Shown here piece after piece: positions 53,342 through 61,070 of a stretch of 64,000 nt of DNA. The stretch's first letter is position 1, and every line of letters starts with the position of its first letter. The notes beneath the pieces are model-generated. The model saw only the letters and a list, made by a program, of their open reading frames with translations, was not told the DNA's origin and did no database searches. The stretch lies in NCBI RefSeq assembly GCF_046773475.1, contig NZ_CP177239.1, forward strand, positions 1,798,001-1,862,000. Direction: 5' to 3'. A program made the position numbers and the translations under genes. This DNA comes from Nitratireductor aquimarinus. GTDB lineage: Bacteria > Pseudomonadota > Alphaproteobacteria > Rhizobiales > Rhizobiaceae.

Positions 53342-53764
53342 TTATTCCAGCGTCAAAGTCTCGTCATCCAGCACGATCCGTATGCCCACCAACAGATCGG
53401 GCGCGATCACCTTCTTGTCGCCATTGCGCGGCAGGCGAATTTTGCGGTCGGCACAGCCGCGCATCAGGATCGCGAGCATCGCGGCCTCCGGCACGAAAAA
53501 GGCGCTATCCCGGTTTCCGCCGAAAATGCCCCGCCGCAGGGCGCGAAAAACCAGCCCCGGCTGCCGGATCGGCTTCAACAATCCCTCAAACCGCGCCCGC
53601 CGGTCATGAAAGCCGCCCGACAGATCGCGCGTGTGGGCAACCTCGACGAGCGAGGCATCATGGAGCCAGTCCGGCAAATACCCGGCGGCAAGATCGCGAC
53701 CGCTTTCAAGCATCGGTGCGACCTCGTTGAGGAAGAACAGGATATCCCGGTGTTCTACAGGCAT
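53342..53764 (-). CDS. Hypothetical protein of the pilin array, 140 aa
   Basis: Cytosolic-looking protein without signal peptide. Begins MPVEHRDILFFLNEVAPML; basic middle (HDRRARFEGLLKPIR); ends with an acidic strand (IRIVLDDETLTLE). It begins two bases after the stop of the large pilin-like gene, so it is co-transcribed. No family recognised. It could be an assembly or regulatory factor for the array; that is a guess from position. Confidence 0.7.
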   Translation of the reverse strand: MPVEHRDILFFLNEVAPMLESGRDLAAGYLPDWLHDASLVEVAHTRDLSGGFHDRRARFEGLLKPIRQPGLVFRALRRGIFGGNRDSAFFVPEAAMLAILMRGCADRKIRLPRNGDKKVIAPDLLVGIRIVLDDETLTLE

Positions 53765-53766
53765 TG

Positions 53767-56157
53767 TTATTCTTGGATTATAGGTTGGGGTGGTGGCCAA
53801 TTTTTCATCTGTACCGGCACATAATTGGGCACATTTTGCCCTCCAGTGCAGACTGTAGTGCAACGGTTGTTGCCGTCAGCATCTGGATTGCAAACCGGTT
53901 CACAGACGTTGCCGGTTTCGCCGAATGCGCCGCCCCCGGTATTCTTGCCCCAGCACCAGAACGTGCCGTCACTTTTTTCAGCGCAACTATATTCACTACC
54001 TAAGGAGATTGAGACAACATCATTCAGCCCCTGCACCTTAACTGCCGGGGTGGCAACCGGATCGAGGTAACTCCGAGAGAAGACCCCATTCACGGAGGTT
54101 GAAGAGCCAGGAAGCGATCCCGGCTCTACTCCGAGCTTGCCGTTTGCGTTCGAACCCCAGCACCATACCTCGCCGCCATCGGTCAGGGCACATGCATGCC
54201 AACGACCTATGTCGATCTCGGTTATGTTGGTCAGGTTAGAATCGTTTGTAGGATGTGAACCGGGCGGTGGCTTTGCGGCATCACCAATCACGGCACACTG
54301 GGAACAGCCGCGACTATGCGAGCGGTTCGGGCATCCTGCACAACAATAGTTGGTATTTCTGCGCCCATCGAAGCTGAAATGACAGGCACTGATCTCTGGC
54401 TCGACTATGATAGGCGGTGCCCGAACAGGCTCTGCGTCATGCGTGCAGCCCAAACAATCTATGTTATCAGGGAACAGACGTGCGCCCCAGCACCAGACAG
54501 TCTTGTCTTCTTTTACTGCACAGCTTGTTCCCGGCCCAACTGCGACCTGTTTCACACCGCTAAGGTCAAATGACTGTCCCGGCCCCCCAATCTGCGTGGC
54601 CGTTCCGCCAATTTGAAACCGATCGTTTCGATTAGCGGTCGCTCCGACCTGCCAGCTTGTGTTAGAACCCCAACACCATACCGTCGAGTCTTCGCGTCGC
54701 GCGCAGCTGTGGTTGGGGCCAACGGATATCTCAGTCGCATTTTGAAGGTTTTGAACCCTAAGTGGAACGCTTGATTGCGACGAAGAATGACCATTGCCAA
54801 GCGCTCCCTGCCCCCAGCACCAAACCGAACCGTCACTTTTGAGCGCGCAAGTGTAAACCGCTGGCTCTGTATTGGGCACATCGATATCGATAACGCCCTC
54901 AAGTCCGTGCACCATCACCGGCTCGACCGAGTCCGCAGTCGTTCCGTCGCCCAGCTGCCCGAACTGATTAGAGCCCCAGCACCAGACCCTGGAATCGACG
55001 GCGATCGCACAGCTGTGATAGCCGGAGGTCACTACACGCGACGCCGCTACTGGCAAATCTTTTGCAATGGCTTGGGACTGGCGCTCACCTCCTGTTTGCA
55101 TCACGAGGGTCGTGCCGAAGCCCGGCCTGGAACGTGGAGGCTCATTCGGATCGGTATGGCGACCCCAGCAGTACACCTTCCCGTGGGCGATTGCGCAGTT
55201 GGTATCTTTGCCGGCCGCTAACGTGCCGGCTGGCAGAACAGGACATGGATCAAGGCTGCATTTGCGCGACGCCGTCGGCGCCGGCCCTGAACACAGGGCA
55301 TCATCGACGGTCTCGCCGGCGCTGCTCCGGCAAACGACTTCGCGGTCCTGCAACCCTTCGCCACAATCGCCGTCGCAGGCGTCCCACGGGCCCGCATTCC
55401 AGGCATAGCTTTCCATACTGGCATCGAAGACAAGGCGGTGCGTAAAGCCGTCGCCGATGGCCTGGTTGGAGCGTGCGAGCGTATTCACGTAGCGCGCATT
55501 GTGCGTGCAGTTCTCACCCGCAAACGCATCGGGATCACAAGGCTCCTGCGGTGCGCCGCCCAGGTTATAAGCGCCGCGCCGATCGGGTCCGTGCGCCAGG
55601 ATCAGGTGAACAACATTGCCTTCGGAAGCCGAAGCCGCGTTCCCGGCACCATCGACAATGGTGATCGCCCCCCTGTCGGCCGCGAGCGGCGCGCCCTCTG
55701 CCGCGAACTCTTCCGTCACCGCATAGGTGAAGCGGTGGTTCCAGCCATCGACGATCCACTCATCGCGCAAGCCGAGCGTCCGCACCGGCAGCGTCCCCGT
55801 CCGCACCATGCGGCCGTCGCGCCCGGCAGAACGGAATGTCCCCGCATGGTCACCATCCGTACAATCATCGGAGACTTCGCGTCCGAAGCGCGCGGAGTCG
55901 ATCGGCGCGTTCAATGGTGCAGGGCACGGGTAGCGCCCGTTTTCCATAACAAATGCCTTCACGGCATCCTGCGCAGCGGTCATGCGCTCCGCCGTTTCGG
56001 TCGAATTGCTGTACTCTCGCCAGATTTTGACCAGATGCAGCCCCGGATGCACCATCAGGCCGACCACAATCAGCAACAACGCGATGCCCAGCAAAGAATA
56101 GCCATCCTGCCGTTCCATCGTTCGTCGGGTAGATTTCCACCATTTTGCACGTGTCAT
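53767..56157 (-). CDS. Pilin-like protein with thrombospondin-1 and RCC1 repeats, 796 aa
   Basis: An unusual mosaic surface protein. A short basic leader ends at Gly19 before a pilin-like helix, YSLLGIALLLIVVGLMV (~20-36); the usual Glu5 is absent. A stalk domain (~60-245) is homologous to the next gene (NGRYPCPAPL, FGREVSDDC, AGRDGRMV, TLPVRTLGL, FTYAVTEE). A thrombospondin type-1-like module follows (WNAGPWDACDGDCGEG..DREVVC, ~253-300), then seven RCC1-type repeats with the core CA....VWCWG, a likely beta-propeller, one interrupted by a Cys-rich insert (NYCCAGCPNRSH). AAAGGAGG precedes the ATG by six bases. Confidence 0.85.
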   Translation of the reverse strand: MTRAKWWKSTRRTMERQDGYSLLGIALLLIVVGLMVHPGLHLVKIWREYSNSTETAERMTAAQDAVKAFVMENGRYPCPAPLNAPIDSARFGREVSDDCTDGDHAGTFRSAGRDGRMVRTGTLPVRTLGLRDEWIVDGWNHRFTYAVTEEFAAEGAPLAADRGAITIVDGAGNAASASEGNVVHLILAHGPDRRGAYNLGGAPQEPCDPDAFAGENCTHNARYVNTLARSNQAIGDGFTHRLVFDASMESYAWNAGPWDACDGDCGEGLQDREVVCRSSAGETVDDALCSGPAPTASRKCSLDPCPVLPAGTLAAGKDTNCAIAHGKVYCWGRHTDPNEPPRSRPGFGTTLVMQTGGERQSQAIAKDLPVAASRVVTSGYHSCAIAVDSRVWCWGSNQFGQLGDGTTADSVEPVMVHGLEGVIDIDVPNTEPAVYTCALKSDGSVWCWGQGALGNGHSSSQSSVPLRVQNLQNATEISVGPNHSCARREDSTVWCWGSNTSWQVGATANRNDRFQIGGTATQIGGPGQSFDLSGVKQVAVGPGTSCAVKEDKTVWCWGARLFPDNIDCLGCTHDAEPVRAPPIIVEPEISACHFSFDGRRNTNYCCAGCPNRSHSRGCSQCAVIGDAAKPPPGSHPTNDSNLTNITEIDIGRWHACALTDGGEVWCWGSNANGKLGVEPGSLPGSSTSVNGVFSRSYLDPVATPAVKVQGLNDVVSISLGSEYSCAEKSDGTFWCWGKNTGGGAFGETGNVCEPVCNPDADGNNRCTTVCTGGQNVPNYVPVQMKNWPPPQPIIQE

Positions 56158-56169
56158 AGTCGGCCTCCT

Positions 56170-57306
56170 TTAAGTTTTCTGGCAGTACAGCAGCGCGATG
56201 AACGGGGGGCGGTTCTCGATCGGATCGGGGTCGAGACCACTTGGCCGCTGCACATAGGTTGTTGTCCCGGGAGGGGTGGTCGATCCGGACGGCTTCAGGG
56301 CGAGGCCAAGCTCCGCCAGTTCCGGCAGCCACGTGGCGTAGCCGCCGGTTTGACCGAGCGTGTAGTCGGTCGAAAATGTCCAGGACGGACGCGTGTCGGG
56401 ATCGTAGTCGGAATGGTAGCTGCCGACGCCCATCACAACGCGCCCGGCCGCCTCGGGAACAGGGGCCCATCCGGGCGGGCAATCCGCGAGCGTAAAGGGC
56501 ATCACCGCACCCGTCGGCACGCCGCCGCCCAACGTCGCACCGGCATTCACCGCGAGCAGGTCGTCGAAATGCGCGCTACCGCCGCGGCCGGTTTGCAAGG
56601 TTCTGCGGAAGGTGGCGTCATTGTTGCAATTCTGACTGTCGAGCCGCCCGGCGGGACAGGCTTCGGTCAGAATGCCGCCCACGGAATAACCGCCGGCGCC
56701 GTCCTTGCCGAAACTGACAACGACGTAATGCGCCGCACCCTCCGGTGTGATGACCGAGTTATCGGCACTGTCGATAACCGCGATACCGCCCTCATTACGG
56801 TCGTAAAGCTCCGCCGCGGTCAGGGCTTGCGTCACCGCATAGGCGAACCGGCTGCCATACGCATCCGCGCCGTAATCATCCGGCAAATTCAGGGTCCTCA
56901 CCGGCACGCCACCGATGAGGACCTCCCGCCCGTCGCGGCCCGCAGTGCGATGAAAGCCGCTCGGCGAGGCTGTTTCACAATCCGGCCCGACTTCCCGGCC
57001 GAATTCGGCCGTATCGGGCGCCGCATCCAGCCGCGCCGGACAGGGATAGCGGCCATTAACGCTCAGATATTGCTGAAGGGCTTGATCGACGAGATCGAGG
57101 CGTTGCTGCGTCGACCGCAACTCCGCCTGCTGGACATAAACCACCAGCGCCGATGAAAGCGCGCCGAGGAGTATCCCGCCAATGATAATCACCAGCACCA
57201 GTTCAATCAGGGTAAAGCCGGCGGCGCGATGATCGTATTCAACGCGTGGCGGGCCGCCTGTGCTGGTATCAGGGCCAAATTCTAGTACTGCAAAATCACC
57301 TTTCAA
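56170..57306 (-). CDS. Type IV prepilin-like protein with tail-collar-like C-terminus, 378 aa
   Basis: The N-terminal prepilin motif AAGFTLIELVLVIIIGGILLGA (cleavage after Gly, Glu5 present) follows a ~30-residue leader. The stalk domain (~55-250) is homologous to that of the neighbouring 796-aa protein. The C-terminal ~110 residues resemble a phage tail collar / short tail-fibre head (GAVMPFTLADCPPGWAPV..GRVVMGVGSY ... RPPFIALLYCQKT). I chose TTG 57306 because GAGGAGGAG lies just ahead; the frame stays open to a TTG at 57348. It probably builds a pilus or pseudopilus with an adhesive tip. Confidence 0.82.
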   Translation of the reverse strand: MKGDFAVLEFGPDTSTGGPPRVEYDHRAAGFTLIELVLVIIIGGILLGALSSALVVYVQQAELRSTQQRLDLVDQALQQYLSVNGRYPCPARLDAAPDTAEFGREVGPDCETASPSGFHRTAGRDGREVLIGGVPVRTLNLPDDYGADAYGSRFAYAVTQALTAAELYDRNEGGIAVIDSADNSVITPEGAAHYVVVSFGKDGAGGYSVGGILTEACPAGRLDSQNCNNDATFRRTLQTGRGGSAHFDDLLAVNAGATLGGGVPTGAVMPFTLADCPPGWAPVPEAAGRVVMGVGSYHSDYDPDTRPSWTFSTDYTLGQTGGYATWLPELAELGLALKPSGSTTPPGTTTYVQRPSGLDPDPIENRPPFIALLYCQKT

Positions 57307-57377
57307 TTCTCCTCCTCTGTCGGGCCGCTTGGCGGCGTTGGTGTTCAATGACGAAATACCCCTTCCAAGGCGCTACC

Positions 57378-58091
57378 TCAGCGGCGGACGCACCGCACCA
57401 GAAGGATGTTGTTCTTACTGCCGCTAGCTTGCACTCCATCGCTGAAACGCTGAACGCGCGCGGATTGAGTCTGTACTCCGGTGTACTCGGACGACGACAA
57501 GTACCAGCTTGCGCTCGTCGGCAGGTTAGCGGCGCCGAGTTGAGCACGATTTGCATAGATATCACCCAGTTCCTCGATCGCCGGCAGGTACCAATCCGGT
57601 CCCCGGTCGCGGCAGACCTGTGCGGCGTCATGATCGCCGGTGCCATTGGTCAGCAACCAATTCGTGTTCGCGAGGCCGTCGGCATGCAGCTCAGGCGCGA
57701 CGCTGGCATCGTCACCATTCAGGTCGGTGCCGTAGCCACCATACTTGTATCGTCCGCCATTGGCGGTTTCATCCGCGTCAGCCACATACATGCGTGCGCC
57801 ACCCACCGTGGTCCCGGCATAGACCGCACCGTCACTGGTGCAAACCGTCCCCAATGCAAGGCTGCAAGCGTCACAAGGATCACCGCCGCTATCAGCATCC
57901 AGATCCTCCCACGTGCCGCTCTGGCAGGACAGGCGATAGAGCGTGCCGCTTTGCTCGGGGCCGCTGCTTTGCATGTAAGCGCCCTCGGGATACCCGGTGC
58001 AGGCATCACACGGCGATGGTTCCTGGGCCATGGCGCCTGTGGCCATGGATACAAGAACTGAAACGATACGTAATAACCCTTTTACTCTCAA
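57378..58091 (-). CDS. Secreted DUF1566/Lcl-type protein, copy 2, 237 aa
   Basis: Signal peptide 1-22 (ends GAMA), then CDACTGYPEGAYMQSSGPE as in copy 3, then the DUF1566/Lcl domain (~83-237). The variable tail differs in sequence and is three codons longer between SSSE and the RVQRFSDG block. The DUF1566 domain has conserved ARMYVADADETANGG and DWYLPAIEELGDIY. Start is TTG 58091 with AGAGGGG ahead. The second most diverged copy at DNA level. Confidence 0.85.
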   Translation of the reverse strand: MRVKGLLRIVSVLVSMATGAMAQEPSPCDACTGYPEGAYMQSSGPEQSGTLYRLSCQSGTWEDLDADSGGDPCDACSLALGTVCTSDGAVYAGTTVGGARMYVADADETANGGRYKYGGYGTDLNGDDASVAPELHADGLANTNWLLTNGTGDHDAAQVCRDRGPDWYLPAIEELGDIYANRAQLGAANLPTSASWYLSSSEYTGVQTQSARVQRFSDGVQASGSKNNILLVRCVRR

Positions 58092-58172
58092 TTGCCCCTC
58101 TATTGTACCGCTCCGCGGCTGTGAAGTTTTAATGACCGAATGCCTAAGTCTCCGGGCGACTGGCGCGCCACC

Positions 58173-58862
58173 TCAACGGCGGACGCACCGCACCAGAGTC
58201 GTGGCGCCCTTGTTGCCGTGGAACTGGACGCCGTCGCTAAGGCGCCAAATCCTCGCAGAGTTGTTGTCGCGCTCGGACGAGGACCAGTACCAGCTCGTGC
58301 TTGTCGGCAGGTTGGCAGCGCCGAGTTGGGCACGGTTGGCATGAATATCACCCAGTTCCTCGATAGCCGGGAGGTACCAGTCCGGCCCCCTGTCGCGGCA
58401 GACCTGTGCCGCCTCATGATCGCCGGTGCCATTGGCCAGCAGCCAGTTGGTGTTGGCGAGGCCGTCATCCAGAAGTTCCGGCGCGACCGAAGCATTGTCC
58501 CCGTTCAGGTCCGTGAGGTAACCGCCATATTCATAGGTGCCACCATTGGCGGTCTCGTCCGCGTCAGCCACATACATGCGCGCGCCACCCACCGTGGTCC
58601 CGGCATAGACCGCGCCATCGGCGCAGACCGTCCCCAAAGCCAGGCTGCACGCATCACAAGGGTCGCTACTATCCAGGTCTTCCCACGAACCGCTCTGGCA
58701 GGACAGCCGATGCACGTCGCCGCTCAATTCCGGGCCGCCGCTTTGCATGTATGCGCCTTCGGGGTAGCCGGTGCAGGCGTCGCAGGGGACGGGTTCCTGC
58801 GCCAAGGCCGGGAAGGAGAATAGGAGGGCAACGATGCTGAAGGGGAGGACTTTAATCCGCAT
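58173..58862 (-). CDS. Secreted DUF1566/Lcl-type protein, copy 3, 229 aa
   Basis: Signal peptide 1-21 (ends PALA), N-terminal module CDACTGYPEGAYMQSGGPE like copy 2, DUF1566/Lcl domain ~77-229 nearly identical in DNA to copy 1 over its central ~150 bases. The tail has RDNNSARIWRLSDG where copy 1 has GSGNGARIQRFSDG. The ATG at 58862 has GGAGG upstream and overlaps the end of the 114-aa gene by 11 bases. Confidence 0.86.
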   Translation of the reverse strand: MRIKVLPFSIVALLFSFPALAQEPVPCDACTGYPEGAYMQSGGPELSGDVHRLSCQSGSWEDLDSSDPCDACSLALGTVCADGAVYAGTTVGGARMYVADADETANGGTYEYGGYLTDLNGDNASVAPELLDDGLANTNWLLANGTGDHEAAQVCRDRGPDWYLPAIEELGDIHANRAQLGAANLPTSTSWYWSSSERDNNSARIWRLSDGVQFHGNKGATTLVRCVRR

Positions 58863-59196
58863 CGCGCCCTCCTTCCGCCGAAGGCGGATCGGGTTCGATG
58901 GTGTCGGCAGTGGCGGGGGATGTGTCGCGGCGCTTGTCGAAACCAGTCACGCCATAGTCCGTGACCGACCCGCCTAGATTTATATGCTCGCGCACATGCA
59001 GGCCGTCGGCGCGCAGGATCGCGGCGACTTCGCCCTTTATGTAGAAGTGAATTTCATCCCGCTCCGGATCAATTTCGATCCGCGTCGCGCCGGGCGACGG
59101 CATCTCGCGCCCCTGCGCCATAGCGGGCTGCGCCGCCGCCAGAAATGGCGCGGCAAATATCGTGGCTATCGTCAGTCCTAAAATGCTCCGTTTCAA
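58852..59196 (-). CDS. Small secreted protein, 114 aa
   Basis: Signal peptide 1-27 (LTIATIFAAPFLAAAQPAMA). The mature part is acidic with a short beta-like core (RIEIDPERDEIHFYIKGEVAAILRADGL; split here only as description) and a polar tail. No family recognised. TTG 59196 with AGGAGG is the start. It lies between copies 4 and 3 of the DUF1566 genes and overlaps copy 3, so it is part of the same transcript. Confidence 0.75.
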   Translation of the reverse strand: MKRSILGLTIATIFAAPFLAAAQPAMAQGREMPSPGATRIEIDPERDEIHFYIKGEVAAILRADGLHVREHINLGGSVTDYGVTGFDKRRDTSPATADTIEPDPPSAEGGRDAD

Positions 59197-59278
59197 CTTT
59201 CCTCCTATGTCGCGCCGCGATGCGGCGTGAATGCTTAAATGACCAAATGCCCAAGCCTCCGGGCGACTGGCCGCCGCC

Positions 59279-59995
59279 TCAACGGCGGACGCACCTCACC
59301 AGATACGTTCTGTCCTTGTCGTGGCTGTACTGGCCGCCGTCGCTAAAGCGCTGAACCCTCGCACGGTCAGTAGTGTTCTCAGACGAGGACCAGTAGTAGC
59401 TTGTGCTCGCCGGCAAATTGGCTGGGCCGAGTTGGGCACGGTTGGCATAAATATCACCCAGTTCCTCGATCGCCGGCAGGTACCAGTCCGGCCCCCGATC
59501 GCGGCAGACCTGCGCTGCATCGTGATCGCCGGTGCCATTGGCCAGCAGCCAGTCGGTGTTGGCGAGTCCGTCATCCAGTAGTTCCGGCACGGCGCCGTCA
59601 TTGGGCCAGTTTAAGTCCATGAAATAGCCGCCATACTGATAGGTGCCACCATTGGCGGTCTCATCCGCGTCAGCCACATACATCCGCGCGTTACCGACCG
59701 TTAATCCGGCAAAGACCGCGCCGTCACTGGTGCAGACCGTGCCGATCGGGCCGGTTTCGCAGGGGTCAGGTCCTTCTCCGACAGGTCCGAGCGCTTGCCA
59801 GTCACCGCTGCTCAGACAAACCTCAAGCACATCATAGTCCGCGTTATGCATGATGGTGCCGGTAGGACGGGTCTCATTGGCGCAGGAAACGCCGCCGCAG
59901 ACGGCCGTCGGCGGCAGAGTGCACTCGGCGCGCGCTGAGGTGCTTATAAGTCCTTGAAATAATACAAATAGAAACGCGGCATGCTTTGCTTGCAT
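59279..59995 (-). CDS. Secreted DUF1566/Lcl-type protein, copy 4 (first of array), 238 aa
   Basis: Signal peptide 1-23 (ends ARA), N-terminal module ECTLPPTAVCGGVSCANETRP like copy 1, DUF1566/Lcl domain ~85-238. Variable tail NTTDRARVQRFSDGGQYSHD. First gene of the array, preceded by GGAAGG and an AT-rich promoter region shared with the divergent recombinase gene. Confidence 0.86.
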   Translation of the reverse strand: MQAKHAAFLFVLFQGLISTSARAECTLPPTAVCGGVSCANETRPTGTIMHNADYDVLEVCLSSGDWQALGPVGEGPDPCETGPIGTVCTSDGAVFAGLTVGNARMYVADADETANGGTYQYGGYFMDLNWPNDGAVPELLDDGLANTDWLLANGTGDHDAAQVCRDRGPDWYLPAIEELGDIYANRAQLGPANLPASTSYYWSSSENTTDRARVQRFSDGGQYSHDKDRTYLVRCVRR

Positions 59996-60106
59996 GAAAA
60001 CCTTCCTTTATGAAACTATACAATATCAAATATTTTTATAGCGTTAAACTATATTAGTATGTTGAAATATAAGAAATAATATTTTTCTTTCGATTTGGCG
60101 TGTTGC
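59996..60106. promoter_or_regulatory. AT-rich divergent promoter region
   Basis: About 110 bases of strikingly AT-rich DNA (many TATA/AAATAT runs) between the DUF1566 array and the recombinase gene, in an otherwise GC-rich element. It probably holds both promoters and may bind a nucleoid protein. Confidence 0.6.
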
Positions 60107-60727
60107 ATGGACAAAAACCAACCATTTCAGTCATCTACCCCCTTGCCACCCGCTACGAGGCCGCCCGTCATCAAACGCAAAATCGGCTATGCCCGCGTTT
60201 CCACCGAAGAACAGCATCTTGACCTGCAATATGACGCACTCCGCGCCGCCGGCTGTGAGGTGATCTATGAAGATCGCGGCATATCCGGCGCTGTGGCCGC
60301 GCGGCCCGGCCTGCGGCGGGCGATGCGGGCCTTGCAGCCGGGCGACGTGCTGGTCGTCTGGCGCCTCGACAGGCTCGGGCGGTCACTACAAAACCTCATA
60401 GAGACCATGGGACGGTTGCAGGCGCGCGGTGTTGGTTTCCGGTCAGTGCAGGAACAAATCGACACGACCAGCCCTGCCGGGCGATTCTACCTGCACATGC
60501 TCGCGGCTCTCGCGGAGTTTGAGCGCGAGCTGATCCGCGATCGCACCAAGGCCGGCATGGCGGCGGCGCGGGCACGCGGGGTGCGGCTGGGCCGGCCGCC
60601 GAAACTGTCGCCGGACAAGTTGACCGAGTCCTTGCGGCGGACAGAAGCCGGAGAGTCTTTGGAGGCCGTCGCGGACGATTTTGGCGTCAGTGTCGTGACC
60701 CTCAAACGCGCCCTGCGTCGGCGATAG
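60107..60727 (+). CDS. Hin/Gin-type serine recombinase (resolvase/invertase), 206 aa
   Basis: Small serine recombinase. Catalytic domain ~27-160: IGYARVSTEEQHLDLQ (nucleophile Ser near 34), YEDRGISGAVAARPGL, LVVWRLDRLGRSLQNL near 85-100, LAALAEFERELIRDRT near 136-151. A C-terminal HTH (~170-206) has AVADDFGVSVVTLKRALRRR. This length and order fit DNA invertases (Gin, Hin, Cin) and Tn3-type resolvases. ATG 60107 was preferred to a TTG four codons upstream. It lies divergent to the DUF1566 array and could rearrange it, or could simply be an unrelated resolvase of the element. Confidence 0.9.
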   Translation: MDKNQPFQSSTPLPPATRPPVIKRKIGYARVSTEEQHLDLQYDALRAAGCEVIYEDRGISGAVAARPGLRRAMRALQPGDVLVVWRLDRLGRSLQNLIETMGRLQARGVGFRSVQEQIDTTSPAGRFYLHMLAALAEFERELIRDRTKAGMAAARARGVRLGRPPKLSPDKLTESLRRTEAGESLEAVADDFGVSVVTLKRALRRR

Positions 60728-60739
60728 CGGTGGTCTTAC

Positions 60740-60807
60740 AACAAAATCCAGTTCTGGCCGGGCACGGAATCCCGTAAGATAGTTATTGTTAACTAACGGA
60801 TTTTGTT
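60740..60807. repeat. Inverted repeat downstream of the recombinase gene
   Basis: AACAAAATCC (60740-60749) and GGATTTTGTT (60798-60807) form perfect 10-bp arms around 48 bases that include GTTAAC. The right arm ends at the start codon of the next gene, so it may be an operator or a recombination site. Confidence 0.5.
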
Positions 60808-61062
60808 ATGAAAATCAGAACGGCCGATAAGACGCGCTACGACGTCATTGTGTTTGAATCCTTCACCTATCGCGGCAAGGCGCGCAACAGGCCCTTCAAG
60901 GTCGGTACGGCCCTGCCGTCGGTGAAGGGCGGGCTGGTCATGTTCATCCCGCCCGGCATTTCGATTTCTGGCCGGGTGCTGGTGGTGCCGGAGAAGACGC
61001 CACTGGATGAGATAGACCTGATTGAAGCCTATGAGAGCGCTGCGGATGAGCATGGCGTTTGA
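60808..61062 (+). CDS. Hypothetical element protein, 84 aa
   Basis: Short beta-rich protein (YDVIVFESFTYRGKARNRPF, GLVMFIPPGISISGRVLVVP) of unknown function. Convergent with the coupling protein gene, eight bases apart. Right arm of an inverted repeat overlaps its leader. Codon use is like the rest of the element. Confidence 0.65.
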   Translation: MKIRTADKTRYDVIVFESFTYRGKARNRPFKVGTALPSVKGGLVMFIPPGISISGRVLVVPEKTPLDEIDLIEAYESAADEHGV

Positions 61063-61070
61063 TGTGGCGC

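Noticed and set aside
55438..57156. 572-aa plus-strand frame opposite the two pilin-like genes
   Set aside because: Composition typical of antisense frames; the minus strand carries prepilin, TSP1 and RCC1 signatures.
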